This document shows positions 8,969 to 17,334 of a DNA stretch of 48,389 bases, one piece after another. The DNA comes from an uncultured Lachnospiraceae bacterium (GTDB lineage: Bacteria; Bacillota; Clostridia; Lachnospirales; Lachnospiraceae): NCBI GenBank assembly GCA_902798585.1, contig CADBXF010000024.1, positions 1-48,389 on the forward strand, written 5' to 3'. How positions within the stretch are numbered: position 1 is the stretch's first letter; each line of letters opens with the position of its first letter. Made by a program: the position numbers and the translations under genes. Under the pieces are notes generated by a model. It was given only the letters and a program-made list of their open reading frames with translations, ran no database searches and was not told where the DNA came from.

Positions 8969-9011
8969 GATTTTCCGCCACTGACATTATAAAATAACGC
9001 AAAGAATTTCG

Positions 9012-9040
9012 TTGCAATCTTGCCACCTTGCGGGTATACT
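9012..9040 (+). promoter_or_regulatory. luxS promoter
   Basis: TTGCAA (9012-9017), a 17-bp spacer and TATACT (9035-9040), predicting transcription from about 9047 and a 35-nt leader before the luxS ATG. Confidence 0.65.
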
Positions 9041-9081
9041 GTAGAGGCGCAGAAATGCAGCATCAGGAAACGGAGCAAACC

Positions 9082-9564
9082 ATGAAAACAATCACAAGTT
9101 TTACTGTTGACCATACGAAACTCCTGCCCGGCGTCTATGTCTCCCGCAAGGACACCGCAGGCGACACTGTTGTCACAACCTTCGACATCCGCATGACGGC
9201 CCCCAACCGCGAGCCGGTCATGAACACCGCCGAGATCCACACCATCGAGCACCTGGGCGCCACCTTCCTTCGCAACCACAAGGACTGGTCCGACCGCATC
9301 CTCTACTTCGGCCCCATGGGCTGCCGCACGGGCTTCTATTTCCTACTGGCCGGCGACTACACTTCCCTTGACATCCTTCCTTTGTTACGGGAGTGCTTCT
9401 CGTTCATCGCGACCTACAAGGGCGAAATCCCCGGCGCCGCCCCCGAGCAGTGCGGCAACTATTTAGATCAAAACCTTCCTATGGCGAACTACCTGGCGAA
9501 GCGGTTCCTGGAGGATGCGTTGATGCATCTGTCGGAGGAGAGGTATACGTATTCGAGTTTGTAA
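9082..9564 (+). CDS. luxS: S-ribosylhomocysteine lyase LuxS
   Basis: The 160-residue protein is the normal LuxS length when started at ATG 9082 (GGAG six nt upstream). It cleaves S-ribosylhomocysteine to homocysteine and DPD, the precursor of autoinducer-2, in the activated methyl cycle. The metal ligands are visible: HTIEHL gives H53 and H57 with catalytic E56, and C124 lies in EQCGNY. C81 in MGCRTGF is the other catalytic residue. It is monocistronic, with its own promoter (9012-9040) and terminator (9574-9613). The defence island abuts its terminator. Confidence 0.97.
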   Translation: MKTITSFTVDHTKLLPGVYVSRKDTAGDTVVTTFDIRMTAPNREPVMNTAEIHTIEHLGATFLRNHKDWSDRILYFGPMGCRTGFYFLLAGDYTSLDILPLLRECFSFIATYKGEIPGAAPEQCGNYLDQNLPMANYLAKRFLEDALMHLSEERYTYSSL

Positions 9565-9573
9565 GAAGCATGT

Positions 9574-9613
9574 AAAGAGGCGCAACCATTGATGTGGCTG
9601 CGCCTCTTTTAGT
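9574..9613 (+). terminator. luxS terminator, left edge of the defence island
   Basis: AAAGAGGCGCA (9574-9584) pairs with TGCGCCTCTTT (9599-9609), followed by T and AGTCC. The hairpin is nearly symmetric and could also stop minus-strand transcription leaving the defence operon (AAAGAGG...CCTCTTTACATG). Confidence 0.85.
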
Positions 9614-9687
9614 CCAAATGACAGTTTTTCAAAATACTCTTTATAACCATTATAAGACCGACTCTCATCAATTAAACTATCCGTCAT
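9611..9687 (-). pseudogene. 5' remnant of an unidentified gene cut off at the luxS terminator
   Basis: Downstream of abiH an ATG at 9687, preceded by GGGAAGG, opens a frame reading MTDSLIDESRSYNGYKEYFE followed by KLSFGLK. It then runs straight into the luxS terminator hairpin and antisense luxS, where the composition stops looking like protein. A 9-codon frame (MGKKKGKVK) ends in a TAATG overlap with this ATG. I do not recognise the family. The most likely reading is the start of a fifth island gene whose remainder was lost when the left border formed; a chance short ORF cannot be excluded. Confidence 0.4.
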
Positions 9688-9729
9688 TACTTGACCTTCC
9701 CTTTCTTCTTCCCCATCAATCCAAGCGGT

Positions 9730-10971
9730 CTATTTTTGCTTTTCAAACCTTAATGTACGATATTTACCTCCCGTGCGCTGTACCATTTCTTTCATACCAA
9801 TAATGGCGGTAAGGTTTATTATTTGACTGTTTAAAGAAGTCTCCCCGTGATAAAAAACCATGGTTTCCATAAGAGGTGCCTTAATAAACGACTGAATAAT
9901 ATCTTTATCCGTTATTCCTAACGAGTGACCAAATACATACAACCTACTTTCAATCGTCTTTTCTTCCTCTAACCAATCTATATATCTACTATCAGTCGAC
10001 TTAAGAATTCGCTGGAAATACTTTCTAAAAGGTGCAAATCCAATAAGATTCTTGATACCCTCTTCATTCAAGTGTTCGTCAATACCTAGGACCATGTCAT
10101 TATTTGTACTCGGATCAACTTTACCATGGATATAACAAAATTCAGCCTTAATCCTCGCAGCTGTTATCATGCGTTCAAAAGTTTTTGTATAATTGAACGA
10201 TATTACATAGCCCCTCTTAGCCGACTTCAATTTATTCATAAGAAATAGTATATTTGCACTTGGGGTTACCGGTATTGTTTCAACATACTCATCGAGATAC
10301 TTTTCCAACCCAAGAATAAACGCATCAAGCTGTTGCAGAAGTCTGTTTCTAAGGTCCTCGTGCAGGATATTATATTCAATGTAATCACTTCCATTGGGAT
10401 TCTTCTCAGTTTTTCTTCTTTTTACATGTAGTAATTTAAGGAGATGATTCATCTCTGTATCAGATTCATATCCTGCTACATAGTCCTCCATCGTAAAGCG
10501 ATGAAACCTTGTCAAATCTGTATTGTTCTCCACCATAGTTATAACTCTAGCTATCTCTTTCTCAAAGTCGACCCAGTTTTGCTTAATACTTGCCTCAATA
10601 AAATACTTATACCAAAAGTTTTCAAATACCGGACGCCACTGCCTCCGGAAATTTTTACTAGTAAACTTCTTCTTAAGCAAATTGCCATATACTTTATCAT
10701 TAAGACTAATGGCGCCCTTCTGTCCTTTGGAAATCACCTCCAAAAACCGCAAAAAATCACCATAAGTGGTGGGCAATCCGCATTCCAAATCAAATCCATT
10801 TCCTATGATCACGAAAACAACATCTCTATCTTTCTCAAACCCTAACATTTTATCCATTGCAGTTTCTCCAACTTCTGGTTCATCTTCCTGCTTTGAAAGC
10901 AAGGCTTTTAGTGCATCATCTCCATTATACACACGTTGTGCGAATCCGCTAGAGTCATAGACAACGGCCAT
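9730..10971 (-). CDS. AbiH-family phage defence protein
   Basis: A 413-residue protein from the second of two adjacent ATGs (GGAGG six nt upstream; the first, at 10974, is only 3 nt away). It shows the AbiH signature: IIGNGFDLECGLPTTYGDFL (nucleotide-binding-like turn at about 57-62), YVISFNYTKTFE (about 255-266), IHGK (281-284), LGID, and FGHSLGITDKD (about 347-357). AbiH was described as a lactococcal abortive-infection protein; its biochemical activity is not settled. Typical members begin almost at the GNGFD motif, whereas this one has about 50 extra N-terminal residues of unknown use. It is the last intact gene of the mcrBC-helicase-abiH operon, 39 bp after the helicase stop, and is AT-rich like its partners. 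Confidence 0.85.
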   Translation of the reverse strand: MAVVYDSSGFAQRVYNGDDALKALLSKQEDEPEVGETAMDKMLGFEKDRDVVFVIIGNGFDLECGLPTTYGDFLRFLEVISKGQKGAISLNDKVYGNLLKKKFTSKNFRRQWRPVFENFWYKYFIEASIKQNWVDFEKEIARVITMVENNTDLTRFHRFTMEDYVAGYESDTEMNHLLKLLHVKRRKTEKNPNGSDYIEYNILHEDLRNRLLQQLDAFILGLEKYLDEYVETIPVTPSANILFLMNKLKSAKRGYVISFNYTKTFERMITAARIKAEFCYIHGKVDPSTNNDMVLGIDEHLNEEGIKNLIGFAPFRKYFQRILKSTDSRYIDWLEEEKTIESRLYVFGHSLGITDKDIIQSFIKAPLMETMVFYHGETSLNSQIINLTAIIGMKEMVQRTGGKYRTLRFEKQK

Positions 10972-11010
10972 CATCCACCTCCATAAATGATACTTTTAAT
11001 CAACAAACAC

Positions 11011-13743
11011 TTATTGCTTAATCATACTAATACCACTGTGTGCAGAGAAAATTACAGCATCATTTCTGGCATTATTGATTCTAAAATTCTCAATAACCTT
11101 GTGCATTGTCTCTGGACTCCAATAAATTTTCAAGTACTTTTTCGATCGTGTTATCGCTGTATAGAAAACATTATGAGTTATCATCTCATCAACATCCCTT
11201 GTGATTATAACTTTAACCGATTCATACTCCAAGCCTTGTGCTTTATGAATCGATACTGCATACGCAATCTGAAATGGAACATCGGTATCATCTACATAAT
11301 CTTTATCCTCATCGTCTTCTCGTTTCTTTTTAACCCTAAATCTAACAACAGTTTTACCGCGCGCCGGCGACCCCAAAAGTTCCAAACCAACTTTATCGGC
11401 TTCCATTGCCATTATTGATTTATCAACTTCAACCGAAAAATATAATTCCTCGTTTTCTAAATCCTCTTCTATGTTGACAATCGAGCCTTTCAAATTGTTA
11501 TACAAAACCGGAGCAAATCTTTCAGATTCGTTAAACAGTATTGGATCTCCGATTTTATAAGTCCACAACCCCCAATGTACCTCCTTATTTGGATTATTGT
11601 TTTGAAGGAATCGGTTTATATTATTAATTCCATACATTCCATCGTAATTAAGACATAATATTATCTCATCTTCATCCATTTTATCAAAAACAGAGGAATC
11701 TAGATTTGTTGAGTATCTATGATTTACAATATGTTCCGAGAGATCAGCCTCTAACAATCTAACTTTTCTCCATAGTTCAAGAAGTCCCTCATCTTTTGTA
11801 CGATATGGTTTTTCCAACTCCCACCATGCCTTTTTAGGCAAGAAATAGCGAGCAAGCGAAAACCAGTTTCCAAAGGATATTGCTTCTATTTGATATGTAT
11901 CTCCAACAAGAATTAGTAATCTATACTCTGTCTTGGAAAGGACATCCTTCATATCAGCATTGCTAACCATGCTGCACTCATCCATTATTAGAACATCGTA
12001 CTTTATTGGAACACTTCCCGACATAAGATATTTTCTAATAGTCATGAACCTACAGTTTTTAGCATGAACTTTTCTTCTCAGATTTTCAACTGCTGGATTC
12101 GTATTAGCTAAATATATTTTTTCATATTCATCAAAGAACTGAGAAACATGATTTATCAAATATGTTTTTCCTGTTCCAGCCGCACCATAAATCAGAGCTA
12201 CTTGAGTGTTCGAAAACATATTCTCTAGTATTTCTGTCTTTTCCTGACTATCTACCTCTGCCTCAAATATCAACCATGATGTTATCGCATCATCATATCC
12301 AATCTCCCCATTATGGGCACGCTCTTGAAGTTTTTCTATTATCGCTTTTGTGTTTTCATATGCCTCCGCAACATATAAATTCTTCCCAAATCTATCAATT
12401 CTCCTCCCCCAATGCTTTGGCTTATATAGATTATCATTGAACACTTTTATTAGAAAATCTGTGTTGGGATATCTTTCAATAATATCTGATTCTTTTGTAT
12501 ACAAACAAGAATTCTGATTCATGTTCGTTTGTAGGTAATTAGCCAAGAATTCGTGTTCTCTACCTTTGGTTTCAATGCTTGCGTATAGAGCTCCTCTTTC
12601 TGGTATATGTTGAATTAATGAGGATGCAAATGGCATGGTATCGAAGGGGATACACCCATAATCCAACCTTAATCTAGATAAATAGCCATTTTCCACATCC
12701 CTGCGTTGATTTTTTATAATCTTATTATTTTGCGTATGAAGCAGATATCTAATCGTTGTTGATCCTGGACCGCCTTTCAAAATCAAAGATCTACTCTTAT
12801 CCAATACTTTCTCTAAATAGTGCGTTTGGCTTCTTGCGAACATCTCTTGTTTAATTAACAAGTATTCTTTTTCCGAGGAAAGTACGATATCCAACAAGCT
12901 GGCTCCTGACTTGGAGAGGTACGCCATCATTCCGCGATATTCTACATGATTGGACTTTACTTCAATATTTTCCCCAAAAAGACTCGCATAATTGTTCAAT
13001 TCGCATGGTCTTATAGACACCTGATAAGCTGTAAGAATGTCAATGGGCATTTTCCGCTCATTAATCAGAATGTCTTCCCGACAAATGTCTGCCCTGAGTG
13101 CATAGTACGGCGGTATCCAGTTCGTTGAATAGCATACAAATCGGTCATATTTACTTGTCGTATCATAAGCAGGTGTCAGAGTAACTTCATAATACACATT
13201 TCCCAAAGCAACAAATGGTATTACTTTATGAACATATAACCGTTGTTCCCGACTCAGATCATGAGCAGGCCTTGAAACATCCAGTCTCTCAGCTATTTTC
13301 TCATGATACTCCTGTACAGTCTTGTCTGTATCCAGCGGAAACTTCTCAAGATTATGAAGCAAATCCATTTTAAATTGCTTCTTCATAAAGTCCCTAATTT
13401 GCAGATAAAACTGGTAATACTTAAGAACGAGTCTATCAGCACCGTCGTCGTATGGAGTATAGTGCGATTCAGACTCTTGAAGGAAGGAATGAAAACTCCG
13501 CAAAAACTGATATTTGTTATCACGTTTAAGGAAATCCATTGCAGGCTTAAGCGTTTGTTTTCCTACAACAATATCCTTTCCACCCCCATATATTTTAATA
13601 GCAATATGTTCAACCAAATTACGAGAATAACTAAGAAGATTATGAGCAACTAAGGTTCTTGTAACTGTTTTAAAATCCAACAAATCGATATTAGAGCAAA
13701 TCAAGCCATCAATGTTCATAATCAATTCGTCTATCTGCAACAT
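11011..13743 (-). CDS. SF1 (RecD/UvrD-like) helicase with possible N-terminal HEPN RNase domain
   Basis: The 910-residue protein starts at ATG 13743 with GGAGG six nt upstream. Helicase motifs are clear: Walker A GAAGTGKT (520-527), Walker B VLIMDECSM (584-592), motif III LVGDTYQIEAIS (612-623), YAVSIHKAQGLEYESV (828-843) and FYTAITRSKKYLKIYW (860-875). The N-terminal approximately 130 residues are helical and contain YSRNLVEHIAIKIYGG, matching the Rx4H pattern (R41, N42, H46) of HEPN ribonucleases. GGPGSTT at about 324-330 looks like a Walker A loop that has lost its GK. The gene lies between mcrC (75 bp upstream) and abiH (39 bp downstream), all on one strand. It could unwind or translocate on invading DNA and gate a toxic RNase; that is inference. 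Confidence 0.8.
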   Translation of the reverse strand: MLQIDELIMNIDGLICSNIDLLDFKTVTRTLVAHNLLSYSRNLVEHIAIKIYGGGKDIVVGKQTLKPAMDFLKRDNKYQFLRSFHSFLQESESHYTPYDDGADRLVLKYYQFYLQIRDFMKKQFKMDLLHNLEKFPLDTDKTVQEYHEKIAERLDVSRPAHDLSREQRLYVHKVIPFVALGNVYYEVTLTPAYDTTSKYDRFVCYSTNWIPPYYALRADICREDILINERKMPIDILTAYQVSIRPCELNNYASLFGENIEVKSNHVEYRGMMAYLSKSGASLLDIVLSSEKEYLLIKQEMFARSQTHYLEKVLDKSRSLILKGGPGSTTIRYLLHTQNNKIIKNQRRDVENGYLSRLRLDYGCIPFDTMPFASSLIQHIPERGALYASIETKGREHEFLANYLQTNMNQNSCLYTKESDIIERYPNTDFLIKVFNDNLYKPKHWGRRIDRFGKNLYVAEAYENTKAIIEKLQERAHNGEIGYDDAITSWLIFEAEVDSQEKTEILENMFSNTQVALIYGAAGTGKTYLINHVSQFFDEYEKIYLANTNPAVENLRRKVHAKNCRFMTIRKYLMSGSVPIKYDVLIMDECSMVSNADMKDVLSKTEYRLLILVGDTYQIEAISFGNWFSLARYFLPKKAWWELEKPYRTKDEGLLELWRKVRLLEADLSEHIVNHRYSTNLDSSVFDKMDEDEIILCLNYDGMYGINNINRFLQNNNPNKEVHWGLWTYKIGDPILFNESERFAPVLYNNLKGSIVNIEEDLENEELYFSVEVDKSIMAMEADKVGLELLGSPARGKTVVRFRVKKKREDDEDKDYVDDTDVPFQIAYAVSIHKAQGLEYESVKVIITRDVDEMITHNVFYTAITRSKKYLKIYWSPETMHKVIENFRINNARNDAVIFSAHSGISMIKQ

Positions 13744-13818
13744 AGTTTTCCTCCCCCCTCCGCAGGAAGACCCCCTTACATCGAAGAAACACATTTACAT
13801 AAACAGCCAACGCCGTAT

Positions 13819-14865
13819 TTACACCGAACCCATTTTCAATAGACAACCGACATTACTATCTAATTGCCCTTTTATTGTTGAGAACTCCTCCCCCAAATCC
13901 AAAGTCCTCACCGCTATCCGATTCCCGCTCATTTGGTATTCGTGCTCCGGATAAACATCCTCATCTGTCTTTGCATACAGAAGCATTCCGGACACTTCGT
14001 GAGGCTCGTTTTTCGCCGTTAACTCAGCTTCCTTGTTCTTCACGTAAGTGAAGATTTGGTACAAATTGTTGGAATGGAGAGTATGTTTATCATACTGAAC
14101 CTGAGTGGTGCGCGAATAGTATTTCGCATCGATGATCAACGTCTTCTCCTTATACTGCAACATGATGTCCGATTGCATCACTGGTAGCATTTCATCGAAG
14201 CCATCATCGAGCTGCCACTTGATTTGCGAGGCGGTTACGGTCAGCTGCGGGAACTCTCTGCGATAGTATTCCAGAATGAATTTCTCATACAGGCGACTCA
14301 TACGCTGCTCGTCAAGGAAGTCCATTAGTTTTGTTGTGCCATCGATTTGCGTCTGAAGCAATCCCTTAACTGTCAGATAACAAACAGCAATCATCATGCG
14401 ATAGCTTTGATTGTTCCTGTCAAAGCGGAAGTTCCATGTGACCGAATGAAGGTCAATCACATCCACATCACTCATAAAGCACAGAAGTTTTCGAAGTTCA
14501 CGTCTTCGCCCTGCGGAAATCTTCTTGAGCAGAAGCATAATCGTCGACTTGATGATTTGATTGAGCCGTGAATTGACGGAAAATTCATCGTATGTACATA
14601 TCAACTGTCGCTTAGCGATTGAATTGGTTTTCACAGATTCCGAGATGTCAATCTTGCCTCGAATGGCTGATAACGCCTCTGTCTTCAGAACATACTCCTG
14701 CCCCAGACCGCGTTTTATTTGCGTTCTGAGTCCCCGGATAAGAATCTCAGCAAATAACTCTGCGGTATTCTCAAAGCTCTCTGTTTCAACACATTTCATG
14801 CCATTTTCATTCAAGGCCTGAAGGGCGTACGCGAGCATGTAGTAGATGTTCTGAATTCGTATCAC
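13819..14865 (-). CDS. mcrC: McrC-like nuclease subunit of a modification-dependent restriction system
   Basis: The 348-residue protein starts with GTG at 14865, overlapping the mcrB TGA stop by four bases (GTGA), with GGGAGG seven nt upstream; translation is probably coupled. It has the McrC layout: an N-terminal DUF-like region beginning IQNIYYMLAYA, DEFSVNSRLNQIIKSTIMLLL (about residues 93-113), and a C-terminal PD-(D/E)xK nuclease core with D233 in MQSDIML and D246-A-K248 in LIIDAKYY, preceded by the helix YEKFILEYYRREFP. McrC binds the McrB AAA+ ring and supplies the DNA-cutting site. The active site looks intact. Confidence 0.9.
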   Translation of the reverse strand: MIRIQNIYYMLAYALQALNENGMKCVETESFENTAELFAEILIRGLRTQIKRGLGQEYVLKTEALSAIRGKIDISESVKTNSIAKRQLICTYDEFSVNSRLNQIIKSTIMLLLKKISAGRRRELRKLLCFMSDVDVIDLHSVTWNFRFDRNNQSYRMMIAVCYLTVKGLLQTQIDGTTKLMDFLDEQRMSRLYEKFILEYYRREFPQLTVTASQIKWQLDDGFDEMLPVMQSDIMLQYKEKTLIIDAKYYSRTTQVQYDKHTLHSNNLYQIFTYVKNKEAELTAKNEPHEVSGMLLYAKTDEDVYPEHEYQMSGNRIAVRTLDLGEEFSTIKGQLDSNVGCLLKMGSV

Positions 14866-16949
14866 TTAATGGCCTCCCGCAATCTGTTCGACCAGTCTTT
14901 TGCTTTTGAGGTCTCATCAAACCAATATTCCTTGAGAAGCGGAATCAACTCATATTCTACGATTCTTTCAAGATCCTGACCCGTTACATTCTGTAGTTCG
15001 CAGAAGAAGCTATGACCTATGCAGAATCCCTCTCCAAGCGATTCATCCTGCGCAATAGTCTCATTAAGGCTCTCAACGCAACTGATTAGCTTATTGAACT
15101 TCTCATTGTCAAGCTTCTCACGATACTTGACAAATCCATCCACGCGGAATCCCGGTTTCATTTCGTAAAACGCAAATCTTCTTCGCAGTGCATAGTCCAT
15201 CATTGCAAGGCTTCGGTCGGCAGTGTTCATCATACCAATGATGTACACATTTTTCGGAACGGAAAATCTTTCGCCGGAATACAGCAAACGAAGTTCAGCC
15301 CCACGCTTATCGCCCTCGATAAGCATGAACAGTTCACCGAAAATCTTGCTCAGATTTCCTCGATTAATCTCGTCGATGATAAAAAAATATTCGTTTTCAC
15401 TGTCGATTTCAGCTTCTTTGCAGAAATCATAGAACACGCCTGTCTTCAACTCGAAACCGCTCTCGTTAGGGCGGAATCCCATAATGAAATCCTCATACGA
15501 ATAGCTTTGATGGAATTGTACCATCACCACACGATTTAGATTTTTCTCGCCCATCATCGAATATGCAAGGCGCTTGGCAACAAAAGTCTTGCCGACTCCC
15601 GGCGCTCCCTGAAGGATGACATTTTTCTTCGTGCGAATCAAGTTAACCAAGGATTCGTAACTGCTCTCATCCATGAACACTTCGTCAAGGAACATCTCCG
15701 CATCATATGCCGGGTAATCATATTCCTGCTCAACATCATCTAAATCAAAATCATCATCGAAAATAGCATTCAGCTGATTTACATAATAAGTGTACGAAGT
15801 GATGTCCGTAAGCGTTTTCATTACCGCCTGACCAGGATGCTGCCATTCGCCCTTGTGAGTCCATCTAACCTTCCGAGTATTCTTATAGTGATTTCGTTGC
15901 TCGTCAAATTGATAATCCGATTCAACAACGCCACGGCCGATTATAACATGCATCCCTTTTTTAACGAAAACAACATCACCCGGCTTCATCTCATGTACGA
16001 ACTGCCATGTGGCATGCGCTGCATTCTTGTAGGATTTGGTGGCGTCAATTTTCTCCTTCATGGCAGCCTTCATAGCTTCCTTGCTATCATAAAACCTCAA
16101 ATCGCCTATCGCATCCCAACCAATCGCCATGAAACCGTTTTTATAACACTCCTCCCAAATTGCGGCATTGTCACCGGGAGAGTAAATCCAGTAACGAACA
16201 GCCTCTATTTCTTCATCTTCAGATGTCACACCTTTTGCTGCTTTATCGGCATTATTCTTCTCAATCGCAGGCTCTTTGTTGACCCAAATAATGGTTTGCG
16301 CCAACAAATGGAGTGCCGGGTCTTCGTAAGCATCCGGATTCGATTTTACTATATCCTGCTGCATTTTCTGCAGTTCAGGATCTGTCTTAATGACCTTGAG
16401 AATCTCGTCACAGAGCTGCGCGAAATTCTCGTACTTTCGCACATCCTCGTTTTCTGCAGTACTCTTCTCCTGAAAACCAACTGCCTTCTTAAACTCGTAA
16501 TACTCCCTGTGTTTGAACATGAAATACTTATCCGGATAATTGAACGAGAGATACACACAGATTGCCCGCAAATCCTGATAAGCATTCTTATTCTCATATC
16601 CGGGAACCGTTTCTCGGAGTTGTTTCATGATCTCATCACAACCCTTTCGGTATGTCGTGATACGCTCGTCCAAAGGACGCTCTTCATCATACAAGATTCG
16701 GAACAACTCACGCATTTTTTCAGGATAACGCTGCGAGAAGTCACAGAGCATCTTATAGGCATAATACATGCCTCCCTGAAGCAAATTGAACGCTTTTGAG
16801 AACGCTTCGGACACCATCTTCCCAAAATCCTTAGCTTCAATGACCCACTTGCTTTGGAAGTGCTTAACAGCAATCCACTTGTAGTTTTCTTGTTTCCAAA
16901 ACTTTGCGATATCTTGTTTGTAGTACAATACTGCTTGATGGATAGTCAT
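14862..16949 (-). CDS. mcrB: McrB-like AAA+ GTPase fused to an EVE modified-base-sensing domain
   Basis: The 695-residue protein starts at ATG 16949, preceded by AAGGAGGAG. Residues 1 to about 245 are a helical region I do not recognise. Residues about 250-392 match an EVE (PUA-like) domain: RYWIYSPGDN, FMAIGWDAIGDL, MKPGDVVFVKKG, IIGRGVVESDY. Residues about 430-690 are the McrB AAA+ motor: Walker A GAPGVGKT (448-455), Walker B YFFIIDEINRGNLSKIFGEL (521-540), the McrB signature MNTADRS (574-580) and arginines RRR (589-591). EVE domains in restriction systems read modified cytosines, so the target is probably DNA with 5mC, 5hmC or larger adducts (inference). First gene of the four-gene operon; I saw no clear promoter in the 115 bp upstream. 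Confidence 0.9.
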   Translation of the reverse strand: MTIHQAVLYYKQDIAKFWKQENYKWIAVKHFQSKWVIEAKDFGKMVSEAFSKAFNLLQGGMYYAYKMLCDFSQRYPEKMRELFRILYDEERPLDERITTYRKGCDEIMKQLRETVPGYENKNAYQDLRAICVYLSFNYPDKYFMFKHREYYEFKKAVGFQEKSTAENEDVRKYENFAQLCDEILKVIKTDPELQKMQQDIVKSNPDAYEDPALHLLAQTIIWVNKEPAIEKNNADKAAKGVTSEDEEIEAVRYWIYSPGDNAAIWEECYKNGFMAIGWDAIGDLRFYDSKEAMKAAMKEKIDATKSYKNAAHATWQFVHEMKPGDVVFVKKGMHVIIGRGVVESDYQFDEQRNHYKNTRKVRWTHKGEWQHPGQAVMKTLTDITSYTYYVNQLNAIFDDDFDLDDVEQEYDYPAYDAEMFLDEVFMDESSYESLVNLIRTKKNVILQGAPGVGKTFVAKRLAYSMMGEKNLNRVVMVQFHQSYSYEDFIMGFRPNESGFELKTGVFYDFCKEAEIDSENEYFFIIDEINRGNLSKIFGELFMLIEGDKRGAELRLLYSGERFSVPKNVYIIGMMNTADRSLAMMDYALRRRFAFYEMKPGFRVDGFVKYREKLDNEKFNKLISCVESLNETIAQDESLGEGFCIGHSFFCELQNVTGQDLERIVEYELIPLLKEYWFDETSKAKDWSNRLREAIK

Positions 16950-17064
16950 AGGTGAGCTCCTCCTTCATAAACATCCGTAGCGTAACATGCACTTCCCAAT
17001 CCCAAATCTCAAACTCCTGTCGTCTCCGCATCTTCCCCCGGCAAATCCATCCCCGCCTAACTTA

Positions 17065-17301
17065 CTAGTAACCAAGCTCGAGTTTCATTCGAATATACAT
17101 ATACGTGCTTTCGCACACATCCTCCTCCGTCCCACGGAACTCAAAGGTGTGCTGCATGTCGTCGATATGCAACTCCACCCATTCGTCGCCGTCCCGATAG
17201 AGGCTCATGGAGTCAATCAAGTTTGACCTCATCCCCAGAAAAACACGCAGTTTCTCCAGGTCGATGTCTTTGGTTTTTTCGAGTAGTTGCTGGTAGGTCA
17301 T
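17065..17301 (-). CDS. Small acidic protein of unknown function
   Basis: A 78-residue protein (DIDLEKLRVFLGM, SMSLYRDGDEWVELHIDD, TEEDVCESTYMYIRMKLELG) with a composition and predicted helix-strand pattern that look genuinely coding. No Shine-Dalgarno is visible before the ATG at 17301, and the 5' neighbour ends in a broken ORF only 33 bp away, so it may be read through from upstream or be a leftover. No motif I can name. It lies upstream of mcrB on the same strand, in the eroded right side of the defence island. Confidence 0.5.
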   Translation of the reverse strand: MTYQQLLEKTKDIDLEKLRVFLGMRSNLIDSMSLYRDGDEWVELHIDDMQHTFEFRGTEEDVCESTYMYIRMKLELGY

Positions 17302-17334
17302 GTTGTACTTGTATGATAATTACGAAGCAGTAAA

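Noticed and set aside
8771..8992. A 73-codon plus-strand frame with a repetitive AFHG peptide
   Set aside because: The repeated peptide is just the translation of the leader tandem repeat and crosses the minus-strand dehydrogenase start.
9610..9730. Attachment site or integrase at the left island edge
   Set aside because: No tRNA gene, integrase or matching direct repeat at the right edge could be seen by eye.
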